A DNA stretch of 64,000 nt. Origin: Macropodus opercularis. Taxonomy: Eukaryota; Chordata; Actinopteri; Anabantiformes; Osphronemidae. A model generated the notes under the pieces. The model saw only the letters and a list, made by a program, of their open reading frames with translations. It was not told the origin of the DNA and made no database searches. Positions 21,770-33,011 of this stretch are shown piece by piece (within the stretch, counting starts at the first letter, position 1; every line of letters starts with the position of its first letter). The DNA is taken from NCBI GenBank assembly GCA_030770545.1, contig CM061106.1, positions 13,214,501 to 13,278,500 on the forward strand, written 5' to 3'. The position numbers were made by a program, and so were the translations under genes.

Positions 21770-24430
21770 CTGCTGAGCCGTCCACCCCTTCAGGGAGGCG
21801 GCGGCTCATCGGGATGTTACCTGTGTTGTTCGAGCCACGGGAGTCACGGTGTGAACATAAAGGTGTCAAGGTTCCTGGGGTGAGTTGTACTGACTGTACC
21901 CTACATGAGTGGAGGCCAGGGGTGTCGTGGACCTCTCTGTTTGGTAGGTCTGCACGGTTTGGTCCAGAAGAGTCTGGTTGTTAGTGTAGAAGTTGTAGGT
22001 GAAAACTTAGGTAGTTCAAGTTGTTATTCAAGCCACGTTAGGGCGTCACTGAAGGTGACGTGTACATTCGTACTGAAATGTGGAGATTTGTCAATTTCCA
22101 TGTTTGTACTTGTAGGTTTGATCAGTGTTAGGTTGTTTTATTATTAGCATTTATTATGTTAATATCAGTGGCTTGTTTATTTTAGTGACTTGTTTATTTT
22201 AGTAAGTTGTTATTTTAGTAGGTTGTTTATTTTAGTAGTTTTTAATTTTATTTGAGTGAGTTGTTTACTTTAGTGGCTTGTTTATTTTAGTAGGTTGTTT
22301 ATTTTAGTTGCTTGTTTATCTTAGTGGCTTGTTTATTTTAGTAGGTTGTTTATTTTAGTAGGTTGTGTTTGTAGGCTGAGTTACCAAACAGAGTGGTCAA
22401 AGACTAATTTCCAAATTCATATCTACATTTGACTAAATTCAGGTGTTTAATTAATCACCTGCCAATTTCTAAATTTCCTTTTATTTTCTGGTATTTACAT
22501 CTGGATCTGACACACAACGTAGAAGACAGCACCTTTGTTCAAACCCACACGTGTTTTAACTACAGTATCGTAGTAATACATCCACTAGACTGAAGTGAAT
22601 AGAATATTAACAGGTATCGTTCACATATAAATACTCATAAATACTAATACAGTAACTGCATTCAGCCTGTGGCTTCACCAAACGTTAGCTGTGTTTGCTT
22701 GTGATGCTTTTCCAGGTTTGACCGTAACCTCTAGCAGTTGCTCCCTTTACATGTTTATTGTTTGAAGGTCTAACAAACCTGTCAGTCACATGTTCCAGCA
22801 CTTTCACTCACATGAAACACGGGTGGGTTCTGACAGAACGTGCTCTCTTCTAAGTTCTGCATCAGACTCAGATGTAAATATCTGGAAGTATGATTAAAAG
22901 CAGAATCGTGACCTGGTAGTTGTGAATGGGCTCCATTGGTTAATGAGGTAATGAACTGAGTTGGATAAAGGAATTAGCTTCGCTGTTTCGGCGGCCGGCC
23001 ACCTGCAGTGCAGTCCTTACATTCTGCCTGGGCTACAGAACACCTGTTCACACCTGACTCAAAAATCAAATGTCACCACGAGGCACCTGAAAACCTCAGA
23101 CGGAGGTCAGGGTTCGGCCTTTGGGTTGCGTCACTGGGCGCAACCACGCTCGTATGGCACCACAGTGAAAAGGGGGTCTGGGCCGTCAGCTTAGCGCCAC
23201 CCGGCGGTCGTTGGGAACCGCCTCCGGGAGAGGCCATGGAGGAGGACTGTTGGTCGGCCTCCAGAAAACAGACGCCGGGACGGAGACGCTCAGGGGTGGA
23301 GTCACTGAATTACATTTTTTGGTTAAGTACTGATCAATAGTTTGACTTCTCATCCACACAAGTCATAAACAGTAACTTCACTTTATGACAACCCATGATT
23401 TCATTTGACAAAAACATTTACGGTTGCTCCAAAGTGTAAAGCTTAGTTGGGAGCAAGTCATTTTTAATTTCCCAGTATGATTAAGACAAATCTATTGTAT
23501 AGTGTCTTTACTCCAATCACTGTGTGCATCTCCATAATTAAAAACACAGTGTTTGCCTTTTTCTGGCCGTCTATGATCACAGTGCTTAGCAAACGCTGCC
23601 CCTCAGGTCGCTGCAGTGCAGAAATACCAGTTGTAATGAACTGACTTAGTTCCTCCTGTTTCTGTTCAGTGTCATTTCATCCAGGAACAGCACTGGGAAC
23701 TTTTAAGCACAGTAAAAACTGAACATTTCACTCACTCTAATGTAGAAACACACATCAAGTGTATTGCACAACAGTAGCATCTTTTTCAGTGCATCACCTC
23801 CGAGTCCCTCGTTTCTGGGAAAGTCTGTGTCAGGGTTGAGGCGGAGGAGAGTTCGGCCAATAGTCCAACCTCAGATTCAGGAGGAACGGCGGTGTGAGAA
23901 TGGGCTCCTCCAGATCTGAGGCCATCGTCCCGACCGGAAACGGGCGGCTAGTTGTTGTTAGAGGACGCTTCCTGCTCCAAGTGCAGGAGTTAAGCATCTT
24001 TTGGTCTCGTTCACCAGCGAGAGAACGAGCGCGAGACTGACGGACGGTGGAGGAGGGGCTGAGCCCAAGGGCAAAGCTCTCAGTTCACCCGTCGAGCTAC
24101 GTTCCTTCTCTCTAAGGTCATGACCTTTGATTCATGACCAAAAGAACAGGCCGCGGCTCCTCCACGTGGAGGGGAGCGTTGGGGTTAGGGTAGAGTTGGG
24201 GTTTGCTGACGGCTCGGCATCAGGTTTGGATGCCTCCTGGATCCCTTCCAGGTCAGGGATTCCAGGAAAGACCCGCGGGAAGAGGCCTGTGATCCCCCCG
24301 GTGATCTGGGGGTGGCCAGCGAGTGGGACTGGGGTCAGGGCCACGGTGACCAATTGGAAAACTCGAACAACACAAGCAACATCCAGGTGGGCCTCCGCCT
24401 CCCTGAGGGGGCCAACGGCTCTGCAGAGGT
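21770..24430. repeat. Segment bounded by ~65-bp imperfect inverted repeats
   Basis: Bases 21770-21835 (CCTCTGCTGAGCCGTC...) and the reverse complement of 24365-24430 share most positions across about 65 bases, including CAGGGAGGCGG and TGTGTTGTTCGAG. Such ends could be the termini of a non-autonomous element of about 2.7 kb. The interior has no recognisable transposase. Its ORF at 22961-23194 is identical in the right arm (54053-54286), but the DNA around it is equally conserved, so this is not evidence of coding. Confidence 0.35.
22150..22375 (+). repeat. Minisatellite, TTGTTTATTTTAGTAGG-type units
   Basis: About a dozen units of 17-19 bases such as TTGTTTATTTTAGTAGG and TTGTTTATTTTAGTGGC. 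The right-arm counterpart at 54880-55095 has a different order of unit variants. Confidence 0.8.
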
Positions 24431-24534
24431 CAGGGGTGGGGGGCGAGGTGGGGGAGAGGTGGGGGCGAGGTGAGGGCGAGGTGGGGGCGTGTGCTCCTCC
24501 TCCTCCTCCTCCTCCTCTCCTCATCTCTCTCATT

Positions 24535-25135
24535 GAGCTCTCCTTCTCCTCCCCCTCCTTCACTTTGAGCTCTCCACCTCCCTCTCTCTTTCAATGTGAG
24601 GGAGAGAGAGAGGGAGGTGGAGAAGGAACAACCCCCTTCTCCTCCCCCTCCCTCACTTTGAGCTCTCCACCTCCCTCTCTCTTTCAATGTGAGGGAGAGA
24701 GAGAGGGAGGTGGAAAAGGAACAATCCCCTTCTCCTCCCCCTCCCTCACTTTGAGCTCTCCACCTCCCTCTCTCTTTCAATGTGAGGGAGAGAGAGAGGT
24801 AGGTGGAGAAGGAACAACCCCCTTCTCCTCCCCCTCCCTCACTTTGAGCTCTCCACCTCCCTCTCTCTTTCAATGTGAGGGAGAGAGAGAGGGAGGTGGA
24901 AAAGGAACAACCCCCTTCTCCTCCCCCTCCCTCACTTTGAGCTCTCCACCTCCCTCTCTCCCTCCCTCACATTGAGAGAGAGAGGGAGGTGGAGAAGGAA
25001 CAACCCCCTTCTCCTCCCCCTCCCTCACTTTGAGCTCTCCACCTCCCTCTCTCCCTCCCTCACATTGAGAGAGAGAAGGAGGTGGAGAAGGAACAACCCC
25101 CTTCTCCTCCCCCTCCCTCAGTTTGAACTCTCCAG
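24535..25135 (+). repeat. 93-bp satellite with an internal hairpin in each unit
   Basis: The landmark ACTTTGAGCTCTCCACCTCC recurs at 24562, 24655, 24748, 24841, 24934 and 25027, an exact 93-bp spacing. Each unit contains CTCCACCTCCCTCTCTCT and, after a short loop, its complement AGAGAGAGGGAGGTGGAG. Every unit can therefore fold into a stem and also forms polypurine/polypyrimidine tracts. The right-arm version is at 52035-52700. The long ORFs across it arise because 93 is a multiple of three. Confidence 0.85.
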
Positions 25136-25209
25136 GTGGAGCAACCCACCTTCTTTCTCCCTCATTGTAAATAGTTATAAATAGACCCCCCACATCAAGC
25201 TCCCTACCT

Positions 25210-25605
25210 CTTTACCCCCCCTCCTGGACAATGAAGCTCCCCTCCTGGACAATGACGCCCCCCGCTGGACAATAAAGCTCCCCCCTCCTGGACAATGAAT
25301 CCCCCCTCTTGGACAATGAATCTCCCCCCTCCTGGACAATGAAGCTCCCCATCCTGGACAATGACGCCCCCCCCTCCTGGACAATGACGCCCCCCTCCTG
25401 GACAATGACGCCCCCCCTCGACAATGAAGCCCCCCCCTCCTGGACAATGAAGCCCCCCCTCCTGGACAATGAAGCTCCCCCCTCCTGGACAATGAAGCCC
25501 CCCCTCCTGGACAATGAAGCCCCCCCTCCTGGACAATGAAGCTCCCCCCTCCTGGACAATGACGCCCCCCTCCTGGACAATGAAGCCCCCCCCCCGACAA
25601 TGACT
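25210..25605 (+). repeat. C-rich minisatellite, about 20-bp units (left arm)
   Basis: Around 17-18 units of the form CTCCTGGACAATGAAGCCCC with variable C runs. The right arm keeps only about five (51865-51960), so the array has expanded or contracted since the duplication. ORFs in three frames are artefacts of the repeat. Confidence 0.85.
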
Positions 25606-26746
25606 CCTGTATATAGTTAATAAAGTTAAGAGCATGACTGGCTTGTTTCCGTGGCTTCTTTCTTGTGGTGCAGCTTCAGCTCAGGCTCCAGGTGAAACAC
25701 TAAGCAGAGCTTTAAGCAGAGCTGCTCTATGTTGGACTCTGCTCGTCTGCAGAGCTTAAAGTCAGACGCCTCTTGGTTGAAACAGAAACGTCTCTTCACA
25801 GCACACGGACTCTAACCCTGTGATGATCTTCCACAGTGTTTGCATTAACGCTTGGACTCTACAGATGAGCCTAAAGAAACAAATCTAAGGGTCGTGGTGG
25901 TTACAGTGGCCGACGGTTGTAATATTCATCGCTAATAACCGTTTGTGCCCCGACTCCATCTTAACATGACAAGACTGGTGTAACGATATGTTGGCGACAA
26001 ACAAAAAAATGAGAAAACAAATAAGAGCAAAGACTTTTACTGAACTCTGTACAAATGGTTTCAACTTTTTTTGCCAAGACTAAAATACAAGGAAGATTCA
26101 GACCCAAAAATATGGTTTCACAGGAATCTGATTTTATCATCGTCGTCATAGCAACCCTACATCCTCTCCCACTGAATCGTTGTCGTCGCGTTTATGGTTA
26201 CTGTGCCTGTCTCGTGACTGTTAGTGTTGTAGCTTTTGTTACTTCAAGGATTCTGCATTACAGGGCATTAATATATTATATTAAATAAATATATAATATA
26301 TATATTTTTACTGGCAGATTGACTGCACAGATCTTTTAAGCATCCCTTTACATTCCCTTGACTTAGTGGGACTTAAATATGTTGAAATGACATTTTCGCT
26401 CTTTGGGCCAAGGGTGAGGTGCATCCTGAACGGGTCCTTGGTCTGTCTCTAAGACATTCACACCTACCTTTAGAGTCCCCCCCGTGTTCCTCTTGTCATT
26501 GTCAAGTCATTGCTGCTGAGCTTTAAAGGGACACTAGGCTCAACACAGCTATGACTCTTAGTCAGCCTGGCTACAGAGCTGAAAGAAACCTGGGGTTGTT
26601 TTGATTTTCCTCAATTAATGATGTATAATATGAGCTTCTAGCAGCACAAAGTGCTTTTTATGTGGTATTAAACTGTCTTTCCATGCTGGGCAGGATTCAC
26701 CTCATTGGTTGGACGCCATTGTCTTTCTAGTTTCCGGGTCCTGTGC

Positions 26747-27440
26747 TTAAGGCTGCGGATCTGAGTTGGACCATGGAGCCAACTTGCTCTGATTCACTGG
26801 CTTCTCCTTAAATCTGACAACAGCATCATCAGATAAACATCTGCTGTAGTAGAACTTCTTTCCAGCTGTTGTCAGGTGTGTTATGGTCAATTCAACAGTT
26901 AGTGAGAAATGGTCAGATAACAGAGGGGTTTGGGGGAGAACTGCAGTGTTGAGACAGTTACTGTCAACATCTACATGAATGTTAAAGTCGCCCACTACAA
27001 TCACTTTATCTGTGCTGAGGACTAAGTCACATAAAAGCTCTGAACATTCAGTGCAGAACTCTGAATATGGACCAGGAGGACGGTAGACGAAGCAGAACAC
27101 AACTGGTTTCTGGGTTTTACAGGCTCAGAGTGAGGCTCTAATGACTTAGAGCTGTTTAGGTCTAGGAGTCATTAATAGATCTGAGCTATAGATGCTGCTG
27201 CTCCTCCACCTTTACCTGAGCTTCTAGGAACATGATGGTTGATGTGACTGGTTGGAGTCGACTCATTCAGACGAACGGATTCATCCTGCTGCAGCCAGGT
27301 TTCAATGAGACTGAATAAATCTATGTGATGGTTGTTGATCAAGTCATTTATTAACAGACATCTGATATTTAATAGGGCACATTTAATTCTTTTATTGTTA
27401 CTTTGTTCTGTCTTGATGTTTATTAAATTCCTGTGAATCG
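26747..27440 (-). mobile_element. L2-like LINE endonuclease fragment
   Basis: On the minus strand, broken frames encode INNHHIDLFSLIETWLQQDE, HVPRSSGKGGGAAASIAQIY, then FCFVYRPPGPYSEF and KVIVVGDFNIHVD, the N-terminal endonuclease region of an L2/CR1-type LINE. A stop and frame change separate the two halves, and the reverse transcriptase is missing. The inverted-repeat homology ends inside this fragment at about 26790. Confidence 0.75.
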
Positions 27441-28044
27441 CTCTGTCGTTGTCAGAGATGTTCCAACTAAGACGGATTCAGTCAGACACAGAGTAAGGTT
27501 CAAATATTTAAACATGAATTTATTCTCAGTGGTGAGATGAGAAATATGCAAAGGCAGGCAAACGAATCACATCATTTTAAGGACTTGGTCTGTGTTGATA
27601 AGAACCTGAGCCCAACTAGGCTAAGTAACATAGTATTTCTAAAAGCAGCTCTGTTCACTCCCTGAGTCATTACATCACAGTGGGGGTAGAGACTTGAAGA
27701 AAATGGGTCCCACACATCAGGCACACGTTTCCCAGCATGGAGCTGCTGAGGAGACCAACTTATCTTCACAAAACAACAACCTAAAACCAAATGAGCTAAA
27801 TAATGACACATTTCTGGAAACCTGTTGAATTATCAGCGTGCACATGATGTACCCACAATAGGCCAGACCTGGTGAGGTCAAAGGGTCACCAAAGGTACGT
27901 GAAGGCTTTTCTGTCAAGTCTATATTCTACACGTTCATCTGTCAGATGAATATAAGTCCTCAGATGTAACTACCTGGAAATAAAAGCCGAAATGTCGGTG
28001 GCGCTTCTTCCAGGTGAGGTTGTCTGAGAGTTGAATCACGGTAA

Positions 28045-28098
28045 CTGGACGTCTTCCTTTGCAGCAGATCTACGACTACAGCAAAGGAAGACGTCCAG
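28045..28098. repeat. Perfect 18-bp-stem hairpin
   Basis: CTGGACGTCTTCCTTTGC (28045-28062) and GCAAAGGAAGACGTCCAG (28081-28098) are perfect complements around an 18-base loop. Imperfect pairing (TTGAATCA / TGATTCAA) extends the stem outward. It could be a small foldback element or a structured RNA locus. Confidence 0.7.
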
Positions 28099-28229
28099 TC
28101 GTCATGATTCAACTTTCACACAGGAGCTGAAACCTTGCAAATTTAAAGGACTGTTCTACACAGGACAGTGCTCTGAAATAAAAATCTATAGATAACATGT
28201 TTAGCACTTCCCATCAACATGTTCTAAAG

Positions 28230-28500
28230 CTGTTTAAGTTACAGTAGGTTAAGTTACAGTAGGTTAAGTTAAGTGACAGTAGGGTGGCAAACGGAGGCGT
28301 GAATAGCTGGAACAGACTCTCAGCCAATCAAATTGCAGCATTTCTCCCTCTCTCCAGGGTCCTGAAATGCTCCCTGAATCCCAGTCAAGGCAAAGTTTGT
28401 GTAACATGATAATGGATGAGTTCTAATGTTTTAACAGCTTACTTGGTGTAAATTTACACAAAATGTGATTCTTTGACCTTTTTTATGATTAGTAGTAGTA
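28230..28500. repeat. Repeat block, inverted copy at 39190-39460
   Basis: It shares TTGATTGGCTGAnAGTCTGTTCC-type and GTGTAAATTTACAC palindromic sequence with 39190-39460 in reverse complement. It ends in GTTAAGTTACAGTAGG iterations. It may be a MITE-like element whose other copy adjoins a hAT relic. Confidence 0.6.
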
Positions 28501-28900
28501 CTATTAGCTTGTATAAAGACACTGTTAACACCGTTAAGCAGCGCAGCAGGCTGATGAGTGAGTCTGTGGCTTCAGCTGAACGTGATTGTGCAGCTCATAT
28601 CAACTGATGGTCTGACCAGCTCTACTCAGATGCAAGTTTCACTTCCTGCCTCACAGCTCACTACAAACACACTCAGAGGCGTTCTCACACTGCAGCTGTG
28701 TTGTTGGTTCTGTGTTGAAGCGCTGCTGTTCCCTGTAGATGTCAGGGCTCCTGTCTCTCATCACCGGACTCACCTGCTCGTCACCTGCTGGGATGTGAAG
28801 GTCGACTGAAGTCAAGTCAAGGTTTACTCCTCCCACAGCCAACAAACGGCTCATCGTGTTTATTTAATAGACTTCATGTCAACACTACACACGTTTGTCA

Positions 28901-31289
28901 TCAGGTAACAATGTCAATCGGTTTCTCACACATCCAGTTTCTGGTAGATGTGTAATCACTTCTTGTCCATCTCCCATCTCCATCACAGTAAACTGCATCA
29001 TACGAGCTTGGGGAACCTTCAATTTTTCTAGTCAAACTGAACCTGTGGGACAAATAAACGGTTTTAAATCCTGCATATTTACACATCGTCTCTTGAAATG
29101 TTTTCATTTATCCTGTTTATGAACCTTGAGCTAAAAAGCGTCATGAGAATAAAAATAACGACAACAAGGGAAAGTGACATAGAAATAAAAGTGTCTCACG
29201 TCTGTGTCACTGCTGATCCGTCCACCCAGGTCCACTTATATCCTGTTTTGGTCCATTCTTCTGTCAGACCGATCCAGAACTGTTCATTAACACTCAGGCT
29301 GGTGACAAAGTCCTAAGAGACGACAGGAGACGATGATAGTTTCTAAATTCACACACTAAAACACAGCAACACACACTAAAACACAGCAACACACAGTAAA
29401 ACACAGCAACACACAGAAAAACACACAAAACACAGTAAAACACAGCAACACACAGTAAAACACAGCAACACACTCACCTGCTCCTCTCGGCTGCTGATCA
29501 CCACCAGGTCAGATCCTCGGTTCTGACAATCTTTCCTGCTCTCAGTCCAACTTTTCTTCTCAAAGGACTTTAAATAAAAACTTGACCCAAATCTCTTCCA
29601 TCCTCCAGGACAAAACTTTGCTTCTGTGAACAGTTTCAGACAGTTTCCATTGTATATTTTTACATTTGCATATTTATGGTCGTTACATTAGTTTATTATT
29701 CATCATTAGTTACTGTTCACAGCAGGAATCTCCACCTAAAACATCTCCACACTTGTTAAATGTTGATTTAAATCTTCTCACCATTGATCTGATGCTTCAG
29801 CTTCTTCACTTCGTCCAGTAACTCGCTGTAGTTGTTGGACCTGCTCTGCAGCTGCTCATTCTCCAAAGTCACTAAAACATCTGCTCAGAAACAAAATGAA
29901 GAAGCAGAAAATTCTCATCATCGTTACAGGAGTGAAGCACAGTTGAGTCCAGTTCAAGCACAGCAGGGTTTGAGTGACAGCTGAGTTCACCAGAGGTCAA
30001 ACCCTCTTCATGCAAACACACTGGAATCACTTCTGTCCAGATCAGAGTCGGCCAGAAGACGAGGCGTCACCTCCAGGGACTGAGAGGCTTCACCTGCTGG
30101 AGGTCAGCTGTTACTGCCACTGTCTGTTCAATGGACAAACTCACCCACAGAAACATCACATGGATCTGAGGCTGAAGCTCATGTTCTGACTCTACAGCCT
30201 GAATAAAAGACGACTTTCAGTCTGTCTGACACATGTTTGTTTCTGTTTTACTTTGAAAGTCCACTAGGCCTCTTCCTGTTCAGTGGGGACTGTTCTGGTC
30301 CCAGTCCTCAGCTCCACAGCTGTTTCTTGAGCCTCCACACACACGTTCCAACAGTAACAGACTACATTCATCAGCCTGATGCTTAGACCTGACGTAACTT
30401 CCTGCTATGAGCAGCTAAAAGTGGACCAGATACTCACAGCGAGTGATGAACCTGACCAGAATCAGCAGATACAGAACAGCCAGAGACGCCGTGAAAGCTC
30501 TCAAGCAGCTTCTTTTGACCTGTGAACGCTTCATCTCCCTGGTCGGTTCTACAGAGACCAAACACACACAGGTACCACTGAGAAACTCTTCTGGACCAGC
30601 GGCAGCTCACCACAACTTTTCTTCCACCGTCTCACTCACCAGCTGGTTCTGAGCCAACGTCATGGTCCTGTTTTCCTTCCTCCATGTTGAGGAGCTAAAG
30701 AGCTGAAACCTGACGGAGCCTCTCTGTGACCAGGCTCCACCGTCTGAGGCAGGAAGCTACACTACAGAGACTTTACACTCTGGACCGGCCTCAGTCACAT
30801 CAGTCAGATCCGTCTTCCTCTTCTAAATGAACACAGCAGGTAAAAGCAGATGACGTGTTTGTCACAGGAAGAGTGATGTGTTAATTTCTAGATATTTATA
30901 GTTTCTCTGTCTCTGAGCAACAAACAAACTCTGGTTTGTGTTTTCTTTGTTTGTGTCTGAACTGAACCAAGTTCTGTTGCATCAGTGAAGCAAAGGTGGT
31001 GGTATCGCTTTCCATCAGGTCTGTAGATGCTCATAGAGGAGAGTTCAGCTTGAAAGGCTCAGTCACAGGACTCCTGCTTCCTGCTGGACTAACGGACTGG
31101 AGGCTAAACTAAGTGGTGTTTGGTGAGACCGTTCTCACCTGACTGAGGAGGCTGTGAACGCGTCTGGTCCTCGGCTACGTCTGCGACGCTCTGGTAGATT
31201 TCCACCTCGGCTTCCTTCCACTCTCCTCCATCCTCCCTGTTGTGTCTCAGTTTCCTGCAATAATCCGGTTTGGCATAAATGTCTGACAT
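28901..31289 (-). CDS. C-type lectin-like type II receptor, copy 1 (CD209/CLEC4-like)
   Basis: Six minus-strand exons join without a break: 31139-31289, 30438-30548, 29782-29871, 29478-29623, 29200-29312 and 28901-29036. They total 747 bases, 248 residues. All donors are GT. The cytosolic tail (1-50) begins MSDIYAKPDY and has a YQSV endocytosis-type motif. A membrane segment lies at about 65-83 (ASLAVLYLLILV). The stalk is short, with one NYSELL unit. The lectin domain (from about 119) has FCPGGWKRFGSS, SWTESRKDCQNRGSDL, EQFWIGLTEEW, WTWVDGSA, VYCDGDG and NWMCEKP. The EPN/QPD and WND calcium-site motifs are absent, so calcium-dependent sugar binding is unlikely. The usual Cys after GSS is Phe. 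A plasma-membrane immune receptor of unknown ligand is the best guess. A tandem duplicate lies at 42278-44632. Confidence 0.8.
29340..29476 (+). repeat. Minisatellite AACACACAGTAAAACACAGC in a lectin intron
   Basis: Units of about 20-22 bases (CACACAGTAAAACACAGCAA) repeat six or so times just upstream, on the minus strand, of the exon 5 acceptor. The second lectin gene has fewer units at 42722-42785. Confidence 0.7.
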
Positions 31290-31884
31290 GTTGACAGCAG
31301 CTGCTTCACTTCCTGCTACTGACGATCTGCTGTAGTTACCAGCGGAAGAGGATCAGCTGCTTCAGAGCAGACAGAGGAAATAGCAGAGACTAACCTGCTT
31401 CTGTTTCATCATCCAAACCTGTAACTGCTGTGGTTTTATTTACATTTCATACAATGAATGGATCAAACTCAACACGTGACTGAAACTTAAAATTCACCCA
31501 CAGACACACACTGACCCACAGACAGAGCAGACGGAACACAGACAGACAGCTAAATGTCTGTCTGTGTCACAGAGATGGATAAGGATGACGAGCTGGAGAG
31601 AACGATGCTCAGTACTTCTCCCTCAAAACAATCTTCACACAACAGTCAGTCAACATTTATTTGAATTTTGAAAATTACAGATCAGCTCAAGTGATATCTT
31701 TTTTTAAACAAACACTTTACCTGTTACTTGTTTCAACTTCGCTGCTGCTTGTCGCTGCTGCACCTGTAACCTCCAGACAATCAAAGGCTTCAAGAGAAGA
31801 AAGAAAAAATACGTTGCACGAATCGTCATCTCTGGGATAATGTGCTGCTCTCCCACCGAAGCATGAGTTCTATCTTTCCTTCAC

Positions 31885-32681
31885 ATGGTTGGCCACGTTC
31901 TGGTCCTGCTTGTTTGCTGGGGTTCTGGTTGTCGTCCTAGTGACTATGAATGGGTTCATCGCTTCATGGGGGTAAGTATTAATCTCCTTATTTGGTTGAA
32001 ATGATGAAGTGTGAACTGCTTTGAATACTAACACGTGATGACATGTGTTTGCTGTGTCCCACGTTACTTTCCCTGCTCACATTTAATTGTAATATCTGTC
32101 ACAATTTAATATTTAAATTAAATTAAATTAAATTAAATTCCATACCATCGATTAATTCTATTTTTTCGTTCTTGTCATCCAGTCAGTCCACCTGAAAAGA
32201 CGCCTGTGCCACTTCTGAAACAGTTCATGTTTCTTGTGCCAGAAGAACCAGGTGAGTAGTTGCGTTTCAAAACATATTTCTTTAATGGACAATATTGTAC
32301 ATTCTGGTCACACGAACAAAACATTTGGTTGAAAGCGTAAATATAAATGAATATAAATATAAATGGGCCAGCATTGTTCTGCTGGGCAGCTTTTGGTCAT
32401 AACAGCTACAGCCCAAGGGCCAAACGTCGTCCATGTTTCTCTGTTGTGTTGTAATTAATAAAACTTTCTGGGTTTGTAGAGACACATTCTTCTCCAGAGA
32501 CGTCTGCAGTGACTGGTCAACCTCTGCTGCAGCCTCCATCTGCAAAGAGAGAACAAAGTAAGTTAAAATAGTTGATTTGGTTGTGCACATGTTAAAGAGG
32601 TAAACTCAAGTCTCACACTCTTCTTGTCATTGTTGTAATTTTACTAGACCGTCACCATCTGCCCCCAGAGAAAAAGAACTG
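31885..32681 (+). CDS. Candidate small secreted protein gene (low confidence)
   Basis: ATG 31885 opens a 29-codon exon with a signal-peptide-like start (MVGHVLVLLVCWGSGC) ending at a consensus GTAAGT donor at 31972. Further plausible exons are 32183-32251 (PPEKTPVPLLKQFMFLVPEE), 32480-32567 (HSSPETSAVTGQPLLQPPSA) and 32648-32681 (RHHLPPEKKN, stop). The last three agree in phase. However, exon 1 ends in phase 0 while exon 2 needs phase 1. Joined directly, exon 2 would stop after 12 codons and give a 41-residue peptide. An alternative donor (GTGACT at about 31939) would restore phase but is weak. It could be a real short gene, an alternatively spliced one, or a relic. I do not recognise the family. 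Confidence 0.3.
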
Positions 32682-32699
32682 AGCCTCGGTCCACAGGAC

Positions 32700-33006
32700 G
32701 CAAGTGTTGCTTTTGTAACATGGAACTGAAACAGGCCCAAATAGCCACATTCACACCGGCTTTCCTGGAATTCCAGGAAAGTACATTTACTGCTGTCAAG
32801 CTGCTCTCAACATCCCAGCTCTGCACGTTCGTTTAATGATGAGGAGAAACTGCTGATGAATTCAATCTGACTTTTACTTCACACTTGAAGAATAATAATT
32901 GCACAGGCCTGGGTCAGTCTGTCTCTGTTCCATACAGCATATAGTCAGGACATGAAGTCTGACGCCGTCTGTCCCTCGACCCACACTTTTATACTAAACA
33001 GAGCAT
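32700..33006. other. No gene seen upstream of the gypsy element
   Basis: Ordinary sequence between the candidate exon and the target-site duplication of the retrotransposon. Confidence 0.4.
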
Positions 33007-33011
33007 GTTTC
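33007..33011. repeat. Target-site duplication GTTTC (left)
   Basis: The five bases GTTTC directly precede the left LTR and are repeated at 38577-38581 after the right LTR, as expected for integrase-mediated insertion. Confidence 0.9.

Larger units (their letters stand above)
11275..26790. repeat. Left arm of a large inverted repeat
   Basis: The reverse complement of this arm occupies about 50648-61745. Collinear anchors are: 11275-11570 with 61450-61745; 11698-12072 with 60948-61322; 12550-12890 with 59530-59870; 19740-21250 with 56010-57545; 21600-22150 with 55110-55665; 22960-23340 with 53907-54290; 24120-24530 with 52720-53125; 25620-26790 with 50648-51850. Non-coding stretches that I compared differ at roughly 1-3 positions per hundred. 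The arm is about 9.9 kb once the LINE at 13986-19556 is removed. Minisatellite copy numbers and the coiled-coil gene are the main places where the arms differ. Confidence 0.9.
27440..28620. other. Spacer sequence without a supported gene
   Basis: It contains the hairpin at 28045-28098 and the block 28230-28500 that recurs inverted at 39190-39460, including the repeated motif GGTTAAGTTACAGTA. I saw no convincing exon. Confidence 0.4.

Noticed and set aside
22961..23340. Frame of 77-110 codons perfectly conserved between the arms
   Set aside because: The surrounding non-coding DNA is equally conserved because the arms are recent copies, so conservation is no evidence of coding.
24127..25193. 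Frames of 140-280 codons over the 93-bp satellite and its right-arm copy
   Set aside because: The 93-bp period is a multiple of three, so any stop-free unit gives a long ORF. Several frames on both strands are open.
25175..25635. Regular 20-bp array with short variable runs, resembling a CRISPR array
   Set aside because: Units are contiguous with only C-run variation. There are no unique spacers and the DNA is eukaryotic.
28651..28854. 67-codon frame just downstream of each lectin gene (also 42013-42222)
   Set aside because: It lies in the 3' flank or UTR. The frame and ends differ between copies and there is no splice support.
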